Part shown: in pieces, positions 7,479 through 16,600 of the stretch
Position numbering within the stretch: position 1 is the stretch's first letter
Layout: the number at the start of each line of letters is the position of its first letter
DNA from: Sphingomonas insulae
GTDB taxonomy: Bacteria; Pseudomonadota; Alphaproteobacteria; Sphingomonadales; Sphingomonadaceae
Direction: 5' to 3'
Assembly (NCBI RefSeq): GCF_010450875.1
Contig: NZ_CP048419.1
Coordinates: forward strand, 1 to 64,000
DNA: 64,000 bases
Program-made: the position numbers and the translations under genes
The notes under the pieces: model-generated
Databases searched by the model: none
Seen by the model: only the letters and a program-made list of their open reading frames with translations
Told to the model about the DNA's origin: nothing

Positions 7479-9317
7479 ATGGCTATCATCCATCCCAAGC
7501 TCTCCCAGCTTCGTCTTTCCCCGCTCAACCAGCGCCGCGCGAAGCCATCTGCCGTCGAGGCGATGGCCGACGACATCGAGGCACACGGCCTGTTGCAGAA
7601 CCTCGTCGCCTATGAGGACGACAGCCTGCTGTGGGTTTTCGCCGGAGGGCGGCGCTACCGCGAACTCAAAACCTTGGTGAAGCGCAAAGGCATCAGGAGC
7701 AGCGACACCTTTCCCGTCGAGTTGCGGACCAAGGAAGAAGCCATCGAACTGTCGCTGGCCGAGAACTTCCAACGCGAGGACATGCACCCCGCCGACAGCA
7801 TCCGCGCGTTCGCGGCGCTCCGGGACACCGGCATGGACGCCGAGGACATCGCGGCCCGGTTCGGTCAGGCGGTGAGTTTCGTCTACAAGATGCTCCGCCT
7901 GTCCGCGCTCGCCCCGGCGCTGATCGACCTGATCGCCAAGGACCAGTTGAGCCTTGAGGCGGCGCGCGCGCTGACCCTCACCGACGATCACGATCAGCAG
8001 ATCAAGGTCTGCAAGGCGGCGAACGGTCACGCCCACACCATCCGCCGGATGCTCACCACCGAGAAGGTGGACACCACGAGCGGCGTGTTCCTGTTCGTCG
8101 GGCACGACGCCTATGAAGCCAAGGGCGGCACCATCACCATCGACCTGTTCAGTCAAGGAGCCGAAGGCTTCGCGGACGACCCCGAACTTGTGCGGGAAAT
8201 TGCGGAAGAGAAGCTGGACGCCATCGCGGACGAGTATCGCGCTATCGGATGGCATGAAGTCCGCGCAGGCTTGGACCGGCCCTACGACCTCTACATGAAG
8301 GGCAGCATGTACCCGGCGACCCGCGAGCCGACCGAGGCCGAGGCAGAGCGGCTTACCGCCATCGATGCCGAAATGGAGGCTATCGCACAGGCCGAAGGTG
8401 AGGACAGCGAGCGTATCGATGCACTGTCGAACGAGCGGGACGCGATCACCGAAGGCTTGCGCGCCTTCAATCGCGAGCAGGTCGCGGTGGGCGGTGTTGC
8501 CCTCTGGGTCGCGCACGACGGGACGCTCGGCAAGAGCTTCTATCGTGCGAAAGCCGAGCCGAAGCCCAAAGCGGGCAGCGGCGAGCCGCAACCGCTCTAC
8601 AGCAACAGCCTTGTCGCCGACCTGTCGCGGATCAAGACCCGCATCGTGCAGGAGGCAGTCGCGGCCGACCCGGCGCTGGCGCTCGACGTGCTGCTGGACA
8701 GCCTTGCCGGTCAGTTGCTCCACGGCGCGCACAGCTTCCAGATGACGTTGGAAGTTCAGGCCAAGGCCGTGGCGACCGACATGCCAGACGAGTTGATGGC
8801 GACCAGCGACGTGCGTTCGGTCGAGGACATGATGGCAACCCGCTTCGCTGTTGTGCCCACCGAAGGGCGGTTCGAGGCGATCCGTGCCATGAGCCACGAC
8901 GACAAGATGGCCCTGTTGGCGGGGTTGGTCGCGATGACGGTAGACGGCACGGTGTTCGCGGGCGGCTCCCCCGGTCAGCGCCATCATCACTTCGAGCAAA
9001 TCGCGCGCGCGAGCGGAGTGGACATCGCCGCCCGTTGGTCCGCCCCCATCGGCCTGTTCGACAAGATGCGCCGTGCCGCCCTGATCGACCTGCTGCGTGA
9101 CGAGGTGGGCGCGCCGAGTGCGGAGAACTGCGCCACCATCAAGAAGAAGACCGACCTTGCGGTAAACGTGTCCGAGCGGTTGCCGGCCCATTGGCTTCCC
9201 GCCCCGATGCGGATCGGCGCGTTCGACCGGGCCGAGAACGAACACGAGGAATTCGAGGCCGACATGGACGAGGACGGCAGCGAGCAGGAGGGATTGGCCG
9301 ACGAGGAAATGGCCTAA
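7479..9317 (+). CDS. Large ParB/RepB/Spo0J-family protein
   Basis: 612 residues. The N-terminal 110 residues form a ParB N-domain, with GGRRYRELK near 52 and the ENFQRED signature near 95, followed by a helix-turn-helix region (DIAARFGQAVSFVYKMLRLS). The remaining ~400 residues are an acidic, family-specific region. Canonical partition proteins are about 300-350 residues, and a separate parAB pair exists at 33.3 kb, so this is probably not the segregation ParB. Similar large ParB-like proteins occur in leading regions of conjugative plasmids next to antirestriction genes. It lies behind leader copy B. It might bind the nearby parS-like sites; this is untested. Confidence 0.8.
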   Translation: MAIIHPKLSQLRLSPLNQRRAKPSAVEAMADDIEAHGLLQNLVAYEDDSLLWVFAGGRRYRELKTLVKRKGIRSSDTFPVELRTKEEAIELSLAENFQREDMHPADSIRAFAALRDTGMDAEDIAARFGQAVSFVYKMLRLSALAPALIDLIAKDQLSLEAARALTLTDDHDQQIKVCKAANGHAHTIRRMLTTEKVDTTSGVFLFVGHDAYEAKGGTITIDLFSQGAEGFADDPELVREIAEEKLDAIADEYRAIGWHEVRAGLDRPYDLYMKGSMYPATREPTEAEAERLTAIDAEMEAIAQAEGEDSERIDALSNERDAITEGLRAFNREQVAVGGVALWVAHDGTLGKSFYRAKAEPKPKAGSGEPQPLYSNSLVADLSRIKTRIVQEAVAADPALALDVLLDSLAGQLLHGAHSFQMTLEVQAKAVATDMPDELMATSDVRSVEDMMATRFAVVPTEGRFEAIRAMSHDDKMALLAGLVAMTVDGTVFAGGSPGQRHHHFEQIARASGVDIAARWSAPIGLFDKMRRAALIDLLRDEVGAPSAENCATIKKKTDLAVNVSERLPAHWLPAPMRIGAFDRAENEHEEFEADMDEDGSEQEGLADEEMA

Positions 9318-9327
9318 CAGCAAGGCG

Positions 9328-9351
9328 GGGGTTCGGTGACGATCGGACCCC
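9328..9351 (+). terminator. Terminator after ParB-like gene
   Basis: GGGGTTCGGT and ATCGGACCCC form a 10 bp stem (two G-U pairs) with a GACG loop, followed by TTCCTTAT. Placed 10 bp after the stop codon. Confidence 0.6.
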
Positions 9352-9480
9352 TTCCTTATCCGGTTGCACCCCCAGCGGCCCCGTCGCCGGCGCGCCAGCC
9401 CTGATGGACTAGCGCGCCCGCAGCCCTTTCAGGTCCGCGCGGCACCGCCCGGCACAACGCCGGACGGCGCCGTGGCGACT

Positions 9481-9711
9481 TCACGCGGTTCGCGGCTCGT
9501 TCGAGGCAAACTCCATCGCACCCTTCGTCACCAGCATGACACGCGACGCGATGCCGTTCATCTTCAGGTAGCTGGCTATGTCCGAGGGCGTGACGGTTTC
9601 ACCCGTCTTGTCGCTCACCATGCTGGCGATCGTGGCGTCGCTGTACCGCTCGGTCAGCTTCTTGATCTTGGCGTAATTCAGTTCGCGGAATGCCGGGCTC
9701 ATCAGTCCCAC
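9481..9711 (-). CDS. 76-residue protein, function unknown
   Basis: GTG start at 9711, supported by AGGAGA six bases upstream; an ATG four codons in is the alternative. The sequence ELNYAKIKKLTERYSDATIASMVSDKTGETVTPSDIASYLKMNGI reads like a small helix-turn-helix fold: an A-x3-x-D repeated pattern followed by a variable second helix. It may be a small DNA-binding regulator. It is transcribed opposite to the ParB-like gene and followed, towards 9352, by about 130 bp with no gene. Confidence 0.65.
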   Translation of the reverse strand: MGLMSPAFRELNYAKIKKLTERYSDATIASMVSDKTGETVTPSDIASYLKMNGIASRVMLVTKGAMEFASNEPRTA

Positions 9712-9804
9712 TGTCGTCTCCTGTATGTAGTGGCGGATTCAGCCGACATGGGGAAGGTCGCCGTCGGTGCAAGGCAATGCCGCCCCCGTCGCGTCGACGA
9801 TCTA

Positions 9805-10224
9805 CTATGAGAGAACCGCCAGGAGGTCGCCGAGCGCGCGACGGCGATACGCGTTGAACCAGCGGCGCCGGCGATGTTCGGCCGCGTCGTGGATCATGCG
9901 GCACCGCTGGCAGAGCGCCGCGAGGTTGCGTGGGCCATTGTCGGTGGGATTGTGGTTCAGGTGCGCGCAGGCGATGTACACCCGGGTGAGGCGGACAATC
10001 GCGGCGATGTCGGCACCGGCAACGCGGATGCGGCGTCCCCGCCCGTCGCGCCATTGCCTGCGCTCGGCATCCCACCAACGCCCGTCGCCCAGGTGGAAGA
10101 CGCGAGCACCGTGCGGACGCTGGCAATGCTCACACCGGCCCTTCGCACGCCCGAACCGGATCAGCCGCGACAGCTCGGGCCAATCGATCGGGTAGAGCCA
10201 GCGATGTTCGGCCATGATCGGCAT
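9805..10224 (-). CDS. HNH-endonuclease-like zinc protein
   Basis: 139 residues from ATG 10224 (ATG 10215 also possible; no strong ribosome site for either). CEHCQRPHG in the N-terminal third and CAHLNHNPTDN with LCQRC in the C-terminal third form the Cys4-zinc HNH arrangement. Family members nick or cut DNA, but small plasmid-borne versions are mostly uncharacterised. It lies downstream of HU on the same strand, separated by a strong terminator, so it probably has its own promoter in the 10225-10296 gap. Confidence 0.7.
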   Translation of the reverse strand: MPIMAEHRWLYPIDWPELSRLIRFGRAKGRCEHCQRPHGARVFHLGDGRWWDAERRQWRDGRGRRIRVAGADIAAIVRLTRVYIACAHLNHNPTDNGPRNLAALCQRCRMIHDAAEHRRRRWFNAYRRRALGDLLAVLS

Positions 10225-10296
10225 GACGATTCTATGAGTCAGGCAAGCCGAGAACGAAAGCAGAAAATCGGGCGTTGTTCGCGCACCGCAAAAGAA

Positions 10297-10320
10297 GGGC
10301 TGCGCGGATCTGCGCAGCCC
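10297..10320 (-). terminator. Rho-independent terminator of the HU gene
   Basis: GGGCTGCGC and GCGCAGCCC make a perfect 9 bp stem with a 6-base loop. In the direction of HU transcription the hairpin is followed by TTCTTTT. It begins 9 bp after the HU stop codon. Confidence 0.85.
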
Positions 10321-10328
10321 TGCGTAGC

Positions 10329-10604
10329 TTAGCCGTTCAGGGCATCCTTGACCGCCTTGGCCGGCACGAACGTCAGCTTCTTGGAGGCGGCGATCTGGAT
10401 GGTCTCGCCGTTGGCGGGATTGCGTCCTTCTCGCGCCGGGCTGTCTTTCACCTTGAACTTGCCGAAGCCGGACAAGGACACCTCGTCGCCTTTCACCGCG
10501 GCCGCGACGATCGCCGCCATGACATCGTCGACGACCTTGCGGGCATCGGCCTTGCTCAGGTTGTGGTTCGCTACCAGCGTTTCGGCGAGTTCGGCATTGT
10601 TCAT
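10329..10604 (-). CDS. hup: HU-family nucleoid protein
   Basis: 91 residues, the usual HU length, starting MNNAELAETLVANHNLSKADARK. The conserved GFGKFKVKDSPAREGRNPANGETIQIAASKKLTFVPAKAVKDAL segment covers the DNA-bending arm, including the Arg-Asn-Pro tip. GGAG precedes the ATG. Plasmid-borne HU proteins can act as stealth factors or aid replication initiation at iteron origins. It is divergent from leader copy C and ends at a strong terminator. Confidence 0.93.
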   Translation of the reverse strand: MNNAELAETLVANHNLSKADARKVVDDVMAAIVAAAVKGDEVSLSGFGKFKVKDSPAREGRNPANGETIQIAASKKLTFVPAKAVKDALNG

Positions 10605-10689
10605 GGTGGTCTCCAAAAATATCGGTGCGCCTGATAGCCGCCCGATCTTCGATTGGCGACCGACCGCGTAACGACCGCCGAGGCAGATG

Positions 10690-10934
10690 CCCTTCGATGG
10701 CGGCTCTGCCGCGGGGAACGCCAAGGGCGCTGCCCTTTCGTTCCCGAACGACAATCGTGTCGCCCGTGTAATCCGCCAAGCGCGGCATCCGGCCCGTCGG
10801 TGCCGGCCGCGCTAGGGCGGCTCGCCCGCGCCAGCGGCAAGATTCTCGCTCCCCCTCCCCATCCCGTCCTCGCCGGACAGGCAGGGCCGTGAGGCCGAGC
10901 GGCCTTGCGGCCCATGCCAGAAGGAGGATCGACC
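10690..10934 (+). promoter_or_regulatory. Structured leader, copy C (upstream of DUF3768 gene)
   Basis: Third, more diverged copy of the leader. The GCGGGGAAC-CCAAGGGC block, the TCGTTC/GAACGA hairpin, the GTGTAATCCGCCAA and GGCCGCGCTAGG segments and the CTCGCCGGA block keep their order and spacing (the GCGGGGAA block is 224 bp from the start codon, against 229 in copy A). The last hairpin has a different sequence (GGGCCG/CGGCCC around GGCC/GGCC) but the same position before the ribosome site. No parS-like site is attached. Confidence 0.65.
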
Positions 10935-11321
10935 ATGCACACCCCGGAACAACTCGACGCTATCCGTCGCCTGAACGACGCGGCACGACAGCACCCCGGC
11001 ACCGCTTCCATCGTCAATGTGACGAGGGGCTTCCATGCTCTCCCCGATGTGGACCGCTTTGCCGCGCTGGCGGGGATCATCGGGTTCACCAGGTTCGATC
11101 GCGACAACGACCCCTATGGCGAGCACGATTTCGGTGCGGTCTCTCGGCTCGCAACTGGCAGGTGGACCCAGGATCGGCCGAACGATGACAAGGCTATCGC
11201 GCAGACTGTGTTCTGGAAGGTCGACTATTACGACCCGAGCCTCACTTACGGCAGCGAAGCGCCATGGGATGCGGAGCGGACCAAGCGCGTGCTCACCATC
11301 ATGCTGGCCAGCGAATACTAA
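10935..11321 (+). CDS. DUF3768 protein
   Basis: 128 residues. The family pattern is clear: FTRFDRDNDPYGEHDFGAV, then FWKVDYYD, then WDAERTKRVLTIMLASEY at the C-terminus. AAGGAGG lies seven bases before ATG 10935. DUF3768 genes are common on alphaproteobacterial plasmids and conjugative elements near ardC and parB-like genes; their biochemical role is unknown. It follows leader copy C, which links its expression to ArdC and the 63-residue protein. An 11 bp hairpin follows its stop. Confidence 0.85.
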   Translation: MHTPEQLDAIRRLNDAARQHPGTASIVNVTRGFHALPDVDRFAALAGIIGFTRFDRDNDPYGEHDFGAVSRLATGRWTQDRPNDDKAIAQTVFWKVDYYDPSLTYGSEAPWDAERTKRVLTIMLASEY

Positions 11322-11334
11322 CCCTTACGGAGTA

Positions 11335-11365
11335 GCGATCCGCGCTTTTCCGGAGCGCGGATCGC
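11335..11365 (+). terminator. Strong hairpin after DUF3768 gene
   Basis: GCGATCCGCGC and GCGCGGATCGC form a perfect 11 bp stem around TTTTCCGGA. No T run follows. It probably ends the DUF3768 transcript ahead of the Fic module. Confidence 0.5.
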
Positions 11366-11449
11366 CCGTGCCGGCACGTAGCTCACCAACGTGATTTGTT
11401 GAGGAATCACGGCGTTTGGCGTAGTGTACGAGGCAGAAAGGATGACGCG

Positions 11450-11707
11450 ATGACCCAGATTGATCTCGACATGCTGCGCGAGCGCATCCGCTCGATGGAT
11501 TTTCAACGCGGCACCCCCGATCAGGTCGCGCTCTGGCGCGAGGACGTCGCCGAGGCGCGCGCGAACCTCGTCATCGAGGACATGACGCCGACCGGCGATG
11601 AGGATGCGATGTTCGCCATGATGCTCGACGAAGGTGTTCCCCCCTCGCTCATGCCGTCCATCATTCTCGGCCTCTACAAACCCGGAACCCACCAGATCGC
11701 GGCCTGA
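11450..11707 (+). CDS. VbhA-like Fic antitoxin
   Basis: 85 residues, starting MTQIDLDMLRERIRSMDF behind AAAGGA. The segment VAEARANLVIEDMTPTGDEDAMFAMMLDEGV matches the helix of VbhA-type antitoxins that blocks the Fic active site. The inhibitory motif is normally S/T-x3-E-G/N; here the aligned residues are NLVIED, so Ser/Thr and Gly are replaced while Glu is kept. The Fic gene starts two bases after its stop, the usual antitoxin-first order. Identity rests on size, order and this short similarity. Confidence 0.7.
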   Translation: MTQIDLDMLRERIRSMDFQRGTPDQVALWREDVAEARANLVIEDMTPTGDEDAMFAMMLDEGVPPSLMPSIILGLYKPGTHQIAA

Positions 11708-11709
11708 CC

Positions 11710-13002
11710 TTGGCAGACGATCCCTACACCTATCCGGGGACGGACACGCTCCGGAACCGGCTCGGGATCACGGACGACAAGACCCTTACGGAGGCCGAGC
11801 GAAGGCTGACGTTGGCGCGCGGCGCGGAAGCCGCGCGCCTGACCTTTCCGGCGACGGCGGACGGCTATCGTGCCCTCCACCACCATCTGTTCCAGGACCT
11901 CTATGACTGGGCAGGCCAGGACAGGAGCGTCAACATCGCCAAGGGCGGGTCAAGCTTCGCGCACGTGCCCTATATTGTCCGCGAGCTGGACAAACGCTTC
12001 GCCGACATCGGCGCAGGCGAGGCACTGCGCGGGCTTTCCCGTGACGAGTTCTTCGATCGGCTCGGCAACCACATCAATGAGATGAACGCCATCCACCCTT
12101 TCCGCGAAGGGAATGGGCGGACGATGCGCCATCACGCTGCGCAGCTCGCGCGCGAGGCCGGCCATCCGATCCGGATCGCCTCGATCGACAAGACCGCGTG
12201 GATGGACGCGTCCCGCCATGGCTTCCTCACCGGCGATCATCGCCTTATGGCAACGGTGCTCGCCGAGGCGGCAATCCGGCGGGACCTTGCGCCCGAGGCG
12301 CGCATCGGTCCCGCCGGGATCGCAATGCTCCCCCAGCGCGCGCCGCCCGAAGGGCAGCGCTACCGGGTGACGCTTGCCAAGGCCCGCGAGGAGCTCGAAC
12401 GCTATCTCCCTGCGGCCCGCCAGCAGGCGGCTGATCGATTACGCGGCCTCATCAGGGAAGGAGCCCCCTCTCCTATGATCGCCAGCGCGCGCACCGAACT
12501 GGCCTATGTCCGCCATGCCAAGGGTCCGATCTACCAGTCGCACCTTCTCACCTATCTGGGCGTGCGGCAGGTTGATGCGGTTATCACTGCCCAGCAAACC
12601 CCGCTCGAACGTGTGCGGGAGATCGGCGCGGCCCTCGGCGTCCAGATCAACTCGCAGCAGCCGGCGCAGCTTCAGCGCGCGGTCCGCTCGCTGGAGCGGC
12701 CGATCCTGCCGCCCGGTGCCTCGCCGGGCCAGGAGCGGCTCGCCGAGCTGTTCTTGAAGAACACCGCCGAGAAGAACCACGCCGACCCACGTCTCGCCCC
12801 CGCCCAGGCGATCGTGGACGATGCCATGCAGAAGGCGCGTGAGCGCGGGGAAAGCGCGCGCATGGTCAACGCGGTCGGAGGGTCCACCCGCCAGCTCGTC
12901 GCGGACCGGATCAAGACCGGGGCTGCGCTCGAGGGGACGGCCGCCCCGCCGCCCGACCGGGGGACGCTGTCCCCGGATCGCGGCAAGGACCGGAGCCGCT
13001 AG
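11710..13002 (+). CDS. fic: Fic-domain protein (VbhT-like toxin or AMP transferase)
   Basis: 430 residues, TTG start coupled to the antitoxin stop. The Fic motif HPFREGNGRTMR (near residues 129-140) is complete, with catalytic His and the GNGR anion hole, and a flap-like segment (KGGSSFAHVPYI) precedes it. Residues after about 210 form a long C-terminal extension with helical, charged sequence and no domain I can name; in VbhT a BID translocation domain occupies this place. Fic enzymes AMPylate targets such as gyrase or topoisomerase IV. The gene ends convergently with the SRAP gene, sharing stop-codon bases. Confidence 0.9.
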   Translation: MADDPYTYPGTDTLRNRLGITDDKTLTEAERRLTLARGAEAARLTFPATADGYRALHHHLFQDLYDWAGQDRSVNIAKGGSSFAHVPYIVRELDKRFADIGAGEALRGLSRDEFFDRLGNHINEMNAIHPFREGNGRTMRHHAAQLAREAGHPIRIASIDKTAWMDASRHGFLTGDHRLMATVLAEAAIRRDLAPEARIGPAGIAMLPQRAPPEGQRYRVTLAKAREELERYLPAARQQAADRLRGLIREGAPSPMIASARTELAYVRHAKGPIYQSHLLTYLGVRQVDAVITAQQTPLERVREIGAALGVQINSQQPAQLQRAVRSLERPILPPGASPGQERLAELFLKNTAEKNHADPRLAPAQAIVDDAMQKARERGESARMVNAVGGSTRQLVADRIKTGAALEGTAAPPPDRGTLSPDRGKDRSR

Positions 13003-13019
13003 GCGCAGCCTAGCGGCTC
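12993..13019. terminator. Bidirectional terminator across convergent stops
   Basis: GAGCCGCTAGGC and GCCTAGCGGCTC form a perfect 12 bp stem with a 3-base loop. The TAG of fic (13000-13002) and the TAG of the opposing SRAP gene (12999-13001) both lie inside its left arm. Neither direction has a T run. Confidence 0.55.
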
Positions 13020-13643
13020 GTCGCGCCGGGTGGGGAAGACCGGCCCGCGCACGGTCATCTTGGCAGGGTCGTAAGGCTTCTGCAGGGCGACGATCTCGTC
13101 ATAGGAGCCTTGCAGCCAGGTATCGATGTCCTCGGGCTCCAGGATCGTAATCATCGCCTTGGGATGGATCGGCGCAACGAGCGTGTTCGGGGCGCACGTC
13201 ACCATCGTGAAGCCGTTCCCACCCTCGGTGCGCTGCCAAAACCCCGCGACCGCGAACACCGGCTGATCGGTGACGCCGAACCACATCTCCCCTTTCAGCG
13301 GCGGTTTGCCGTCGCCCAAGTCGTGCTTGTCGGGCGTGAACTCGCAGAATTCGGTGAGCGGCACGAGGCAGCGGTTTTCCGGTTTCTCCGCCAGCCTGCG
13401 CCATTGCGGGAGCCCGAGCTGGCGCACATTGGTCATCGGCCATGCCGCCTTCCCGCCGAGCACGTCCCAGGTCATCACGTCCCAGGCCCGCTCCCCGCCC
13501 TGTTCGCGGATGACATAGTTGCGGCTCTTGGGGCGCAGCTCGCGGGGGTCAAACCGATTGTCGCGGGGCCGCTCGCTGAACAGCTTCGCGGCCGATCCCC
13601 ATAGGGTCTCGGGCTCGTTCGACATGCGAGCGCGATTACACAT
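12999..13643 (-). CDS. SRAP-domain abasic-site protein (YedK/HMCES family)
   Basis: 214 residues beginning MCNRAR: Cys2 is the residue that crosslinks to abasic sites in single-stranded DNA after Met removal. The active-site Glu in LTEFCEFTP and the His in HPKAMITIL fit the family, though the usual H-x-R-M-P reads HPKAM. The gene begins 17 bp after the AddA-like gene in the same direction and so appears to be the last gene of the defence operon. Family role: protect ssDNA abasic lesions. A role alongside nucleases, shielding damaged ends or plasmid ssDNA, is inferred. Confidence 0.9.
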   Translation of the reverse strand: MCNRARMSNEPETLWGSAAKLFSERPRDNRFDPRELRPKSRNYVIREQGGERAWDVMTWDVLGGKAAWPMTNVRQLGLPQWRRLAEKPENRCLVPLTEFCEFTPDKHDLGDGKPPLKGEMWFGVTDQPVFAVAGFWQRTEGGNGFTMVTCAPNTLVAPIHPKAMITILEPEDIDTWLQGSYDEIVALQKPYDPAKMTVRGPVFPTRRDEPLGCA

Positions 13644-13660
13644 GCCGCCGCTTCAAACGA

Positions 13661-16600
13661 CTATCCATCAGCCACCGGCAAGATGTTGCCGGTGGTGACG
13701 AACACCACCAGTCCTTTGGAAATACCGGTAACCGTCAGGTACCGGAGGACCTGGGAGCGATAATGATCCATCGCCGCAGCGGTAGGATTCACATCGCTTT
13801 TCCAATCTATTACCAGTTCTGGTCTGCCGTCCTCACCGATACAGAGTGCGTCGACGATACCGGAGGTGGCAAGTTCGATGCCATCATCTTCGTTCGTACC
13901 ATAGACCGGCAGCTCGGGCACAAGCCTCGGTCGAATGCCTGCGATCTCTGGCAGGGTCAGCGTCCTTGCCACTGCTCCTGCCATCTCGTCCGCCGACAGG
14001 CCGAGCTCGGGATCAACCCCGCCCTCTCGGCCGAGATCCCGGATTAGATCCGCAGCTCGAGCCGCTAGCGCTTTGGCGTCGTCCGCCGTTTCACCCGTCA
14101 GTACTTCCTCAAGCAGCTTATGAATAATGAGCCCCCGTTCGCGTCCACCTTGGACAGCGACCGCCTGGTTTGCAGCCGGCTCGTCATCGACCCCAAGCAC
14201 GATCTCGGTCATCGGCGCGACATCCAGCGGTCCTGTGGGATTTTCATCCCGGCTCGGTGTAACCCAGCGCAGCTTGGTGGTAGCCGCGACAACCGCCGCT
14301 GCCTCATTCGCGAATACGTCTCGCGTTTGCTCATTTACTGGATCTCTGTCGACCGTCTCGAATCCAGGTGGGTGCTGATCGATCTCGATCAGAGGTAGCC
14401 GGTCCAGATCGAGATCCATCAACGCATTCCAGCTGCTCTTCGCTGGTGTGACATCAAGTTTTGGCAGGACGAGTAGTTCGCGGGCTCGGGTTGCTGCCAC
14501 ATACCAGAGCCGAAGCCGTTCACGCTCTCGTTCCGCGGTCTCGGCGGCCTTGGCTTCCTCGTAACCGGGAGGGGCGATGCCAAAGATCGGCAGGAAGATG
14601 CGCCGCGTGTCGTTGTCGATGATCGGATCACGCACGTCGTTGCCGGTCGTCATCGTGTTGATCGGCACGACGATCGGCCACTCCAACCCTTTGGAAGCGT
14701 GCATCGTGACGAGCGAGACAGCCTCCTCCTGGGCGTCGGGACGCCCTTCAACCGACCCCGCCTTGCCCTCCCAGGCCGCCGTCATCGCGTCTGCAAAGGC
14801 CTTCAGCCCGCGTACGCCATAGGGCTGCGCCAAGCTTAGGAACAGGTCGACGTTGGCGAGCGGCCGCTCTGCCTGGCCGCCATGACGCTGGAGCAGGGTG
14901 GGGCGTACCCGCAGCACGTCAATTGCCTCGGCGAGCAGCTGGTGCGGCGTTGTGCTGTTGATGCCGCGCCGAAGCACTTGAAGTTTCTCTACGACCTCGC
15001 GGGCATAGCGGTTTTCGATCGCGCCTGCGTCGAGATGTATGTTTAGCCTCGGCCGAGCATCAGGCCGCTCGGGGTCACGGGGCTGTCTCCAGACGAGATC
15101 GAGCAACTGCTCTTCGGTCAGACCAACCAGCGGCCCGCGCAGCAGCGCTATCAACGCTAGGTTGTCGCGGTGGTCCGCCAGCACCCGTGTGATCGCGATA
15201 AGGTCCTGCACCTCTTGCCGGCGATAGAAGCCCTTGCCCGCTTGCGTCGCCACCGGCACACCACGCTTCTCAAGTGCTTCTTCGTATCGCCACAGCTCGG
15301 TGCCTCCGGGCGCTAGGAGCGCGATGTCACCGGGCCGGCAGGGTCGGCGCTCGTCGGTCTTACGATCGACAATTATCTGGCTGCCGATCAGCCGGCAGCA
15401 CATCTCGGCGACGGCCTCGGCTTCACAATCGCGCTGGACGCCCGCCTTGGCCTTGCCATCGTCACCAGCACAAGTAACCGGGAGCGCTGCCACGCATAGC
15501 CCCTCACCATGATCCGGGTGAAAGCTATCAAGTTCGGTGAACCCCGGCTGCCCTTTCTCGATCGTCATATGCGGCGCAAACCGCTCATTCACATACGCGA
15601 GGATCGCGGCGCACGAGCGGAAGTTGGTCGAGATCGACAACAGGTCTTGCGGGTTGAGCGCCCGGATCGCCTCGCGCGCTCGGATGTAGGCGGCAACATC
15701 GGCACCGCGGAAGCGATAGATCGCCTGCTTGGGATCGCCGACCAAGAACAGCGCCCCGGGCCTGATCCGGTAACCCGCCCAGTCTTGTGGATCGGCAGTC
15801 GCAATCGGATCGCCACACAACCGCCAGAAGATCTCGGTCTGTAGCGGATCGGTGTCCTGGAACTCGTCCACGAGTACATGAGCATAGCGCTTCGCGAGCG
15901 CCTCACGCACCACCGGGTGATCGCGCAGTAGATCGCGTGCCGCAAAGATCAGGTCGTCGAAGTCAAGCAGTGCGGCCGATCGCTTATAATCACGGAAGCT
16001 GTCGGCGATCGGTTGAATTGCGGCGATCAGGTCTGCCAGCACGCGTCCTGCCACTGCCTGGAGAAGTGTCGTCCAAGCGCGACAGCAGGCTAAGTGGAGT
16101 TCTTCGGCTTGGGCGTTGAGCAGCCCGCCATCAGCTTTGGACAGGCCTGCAGCTTTTGCTGCTGTCTCCCACTTCCCCTTCTTTTTGTACGCGCTGAAGG
16201 TGCCTTTGCCCGTGCAGAGTGACGGATGTGGGGCCGAAGCAAGCAGGCGAACGAGCGCCGACGGGGTTTGATCTTCAACAGCGAACGCGACCGCCTCACC
16301 CATCTCCACAAAAGCCGACGCCCCGGCGATGCTCTCCAGTTCCTGGGCGGCGGTTTCAAGGACGAAAGTCCGATAGGCTCGAGCTGCTGTGCAAAACGAA
16401 GCCACCAGTGGAGAGATTGCATCGACCTCAGGTGCAATCAGCACCCGGTTGTCGCGCAGCGCTCCTGCGGCTGTCGTGATCAGCTCACTTGCCTTGACCG
16501 GGTTCTGGAAGACCAACTCGGAGACGAGGCTCTCCTCGCCAGAATCGAGCGTGTTGCGCAGCCACCGATCAACAGTGTCGCTGAAAATCAAATCAGCTTG

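Noticed and set aside
7464..9323. Long open frame of 619 residues on the minus strand
   Set aside because: It is fully antisense to the ParB-like gene, whose frame has recognisable ParB motifs. Its product is rich in His/Arg/Gly without any domain, as expected from GC-rich antisense frames.
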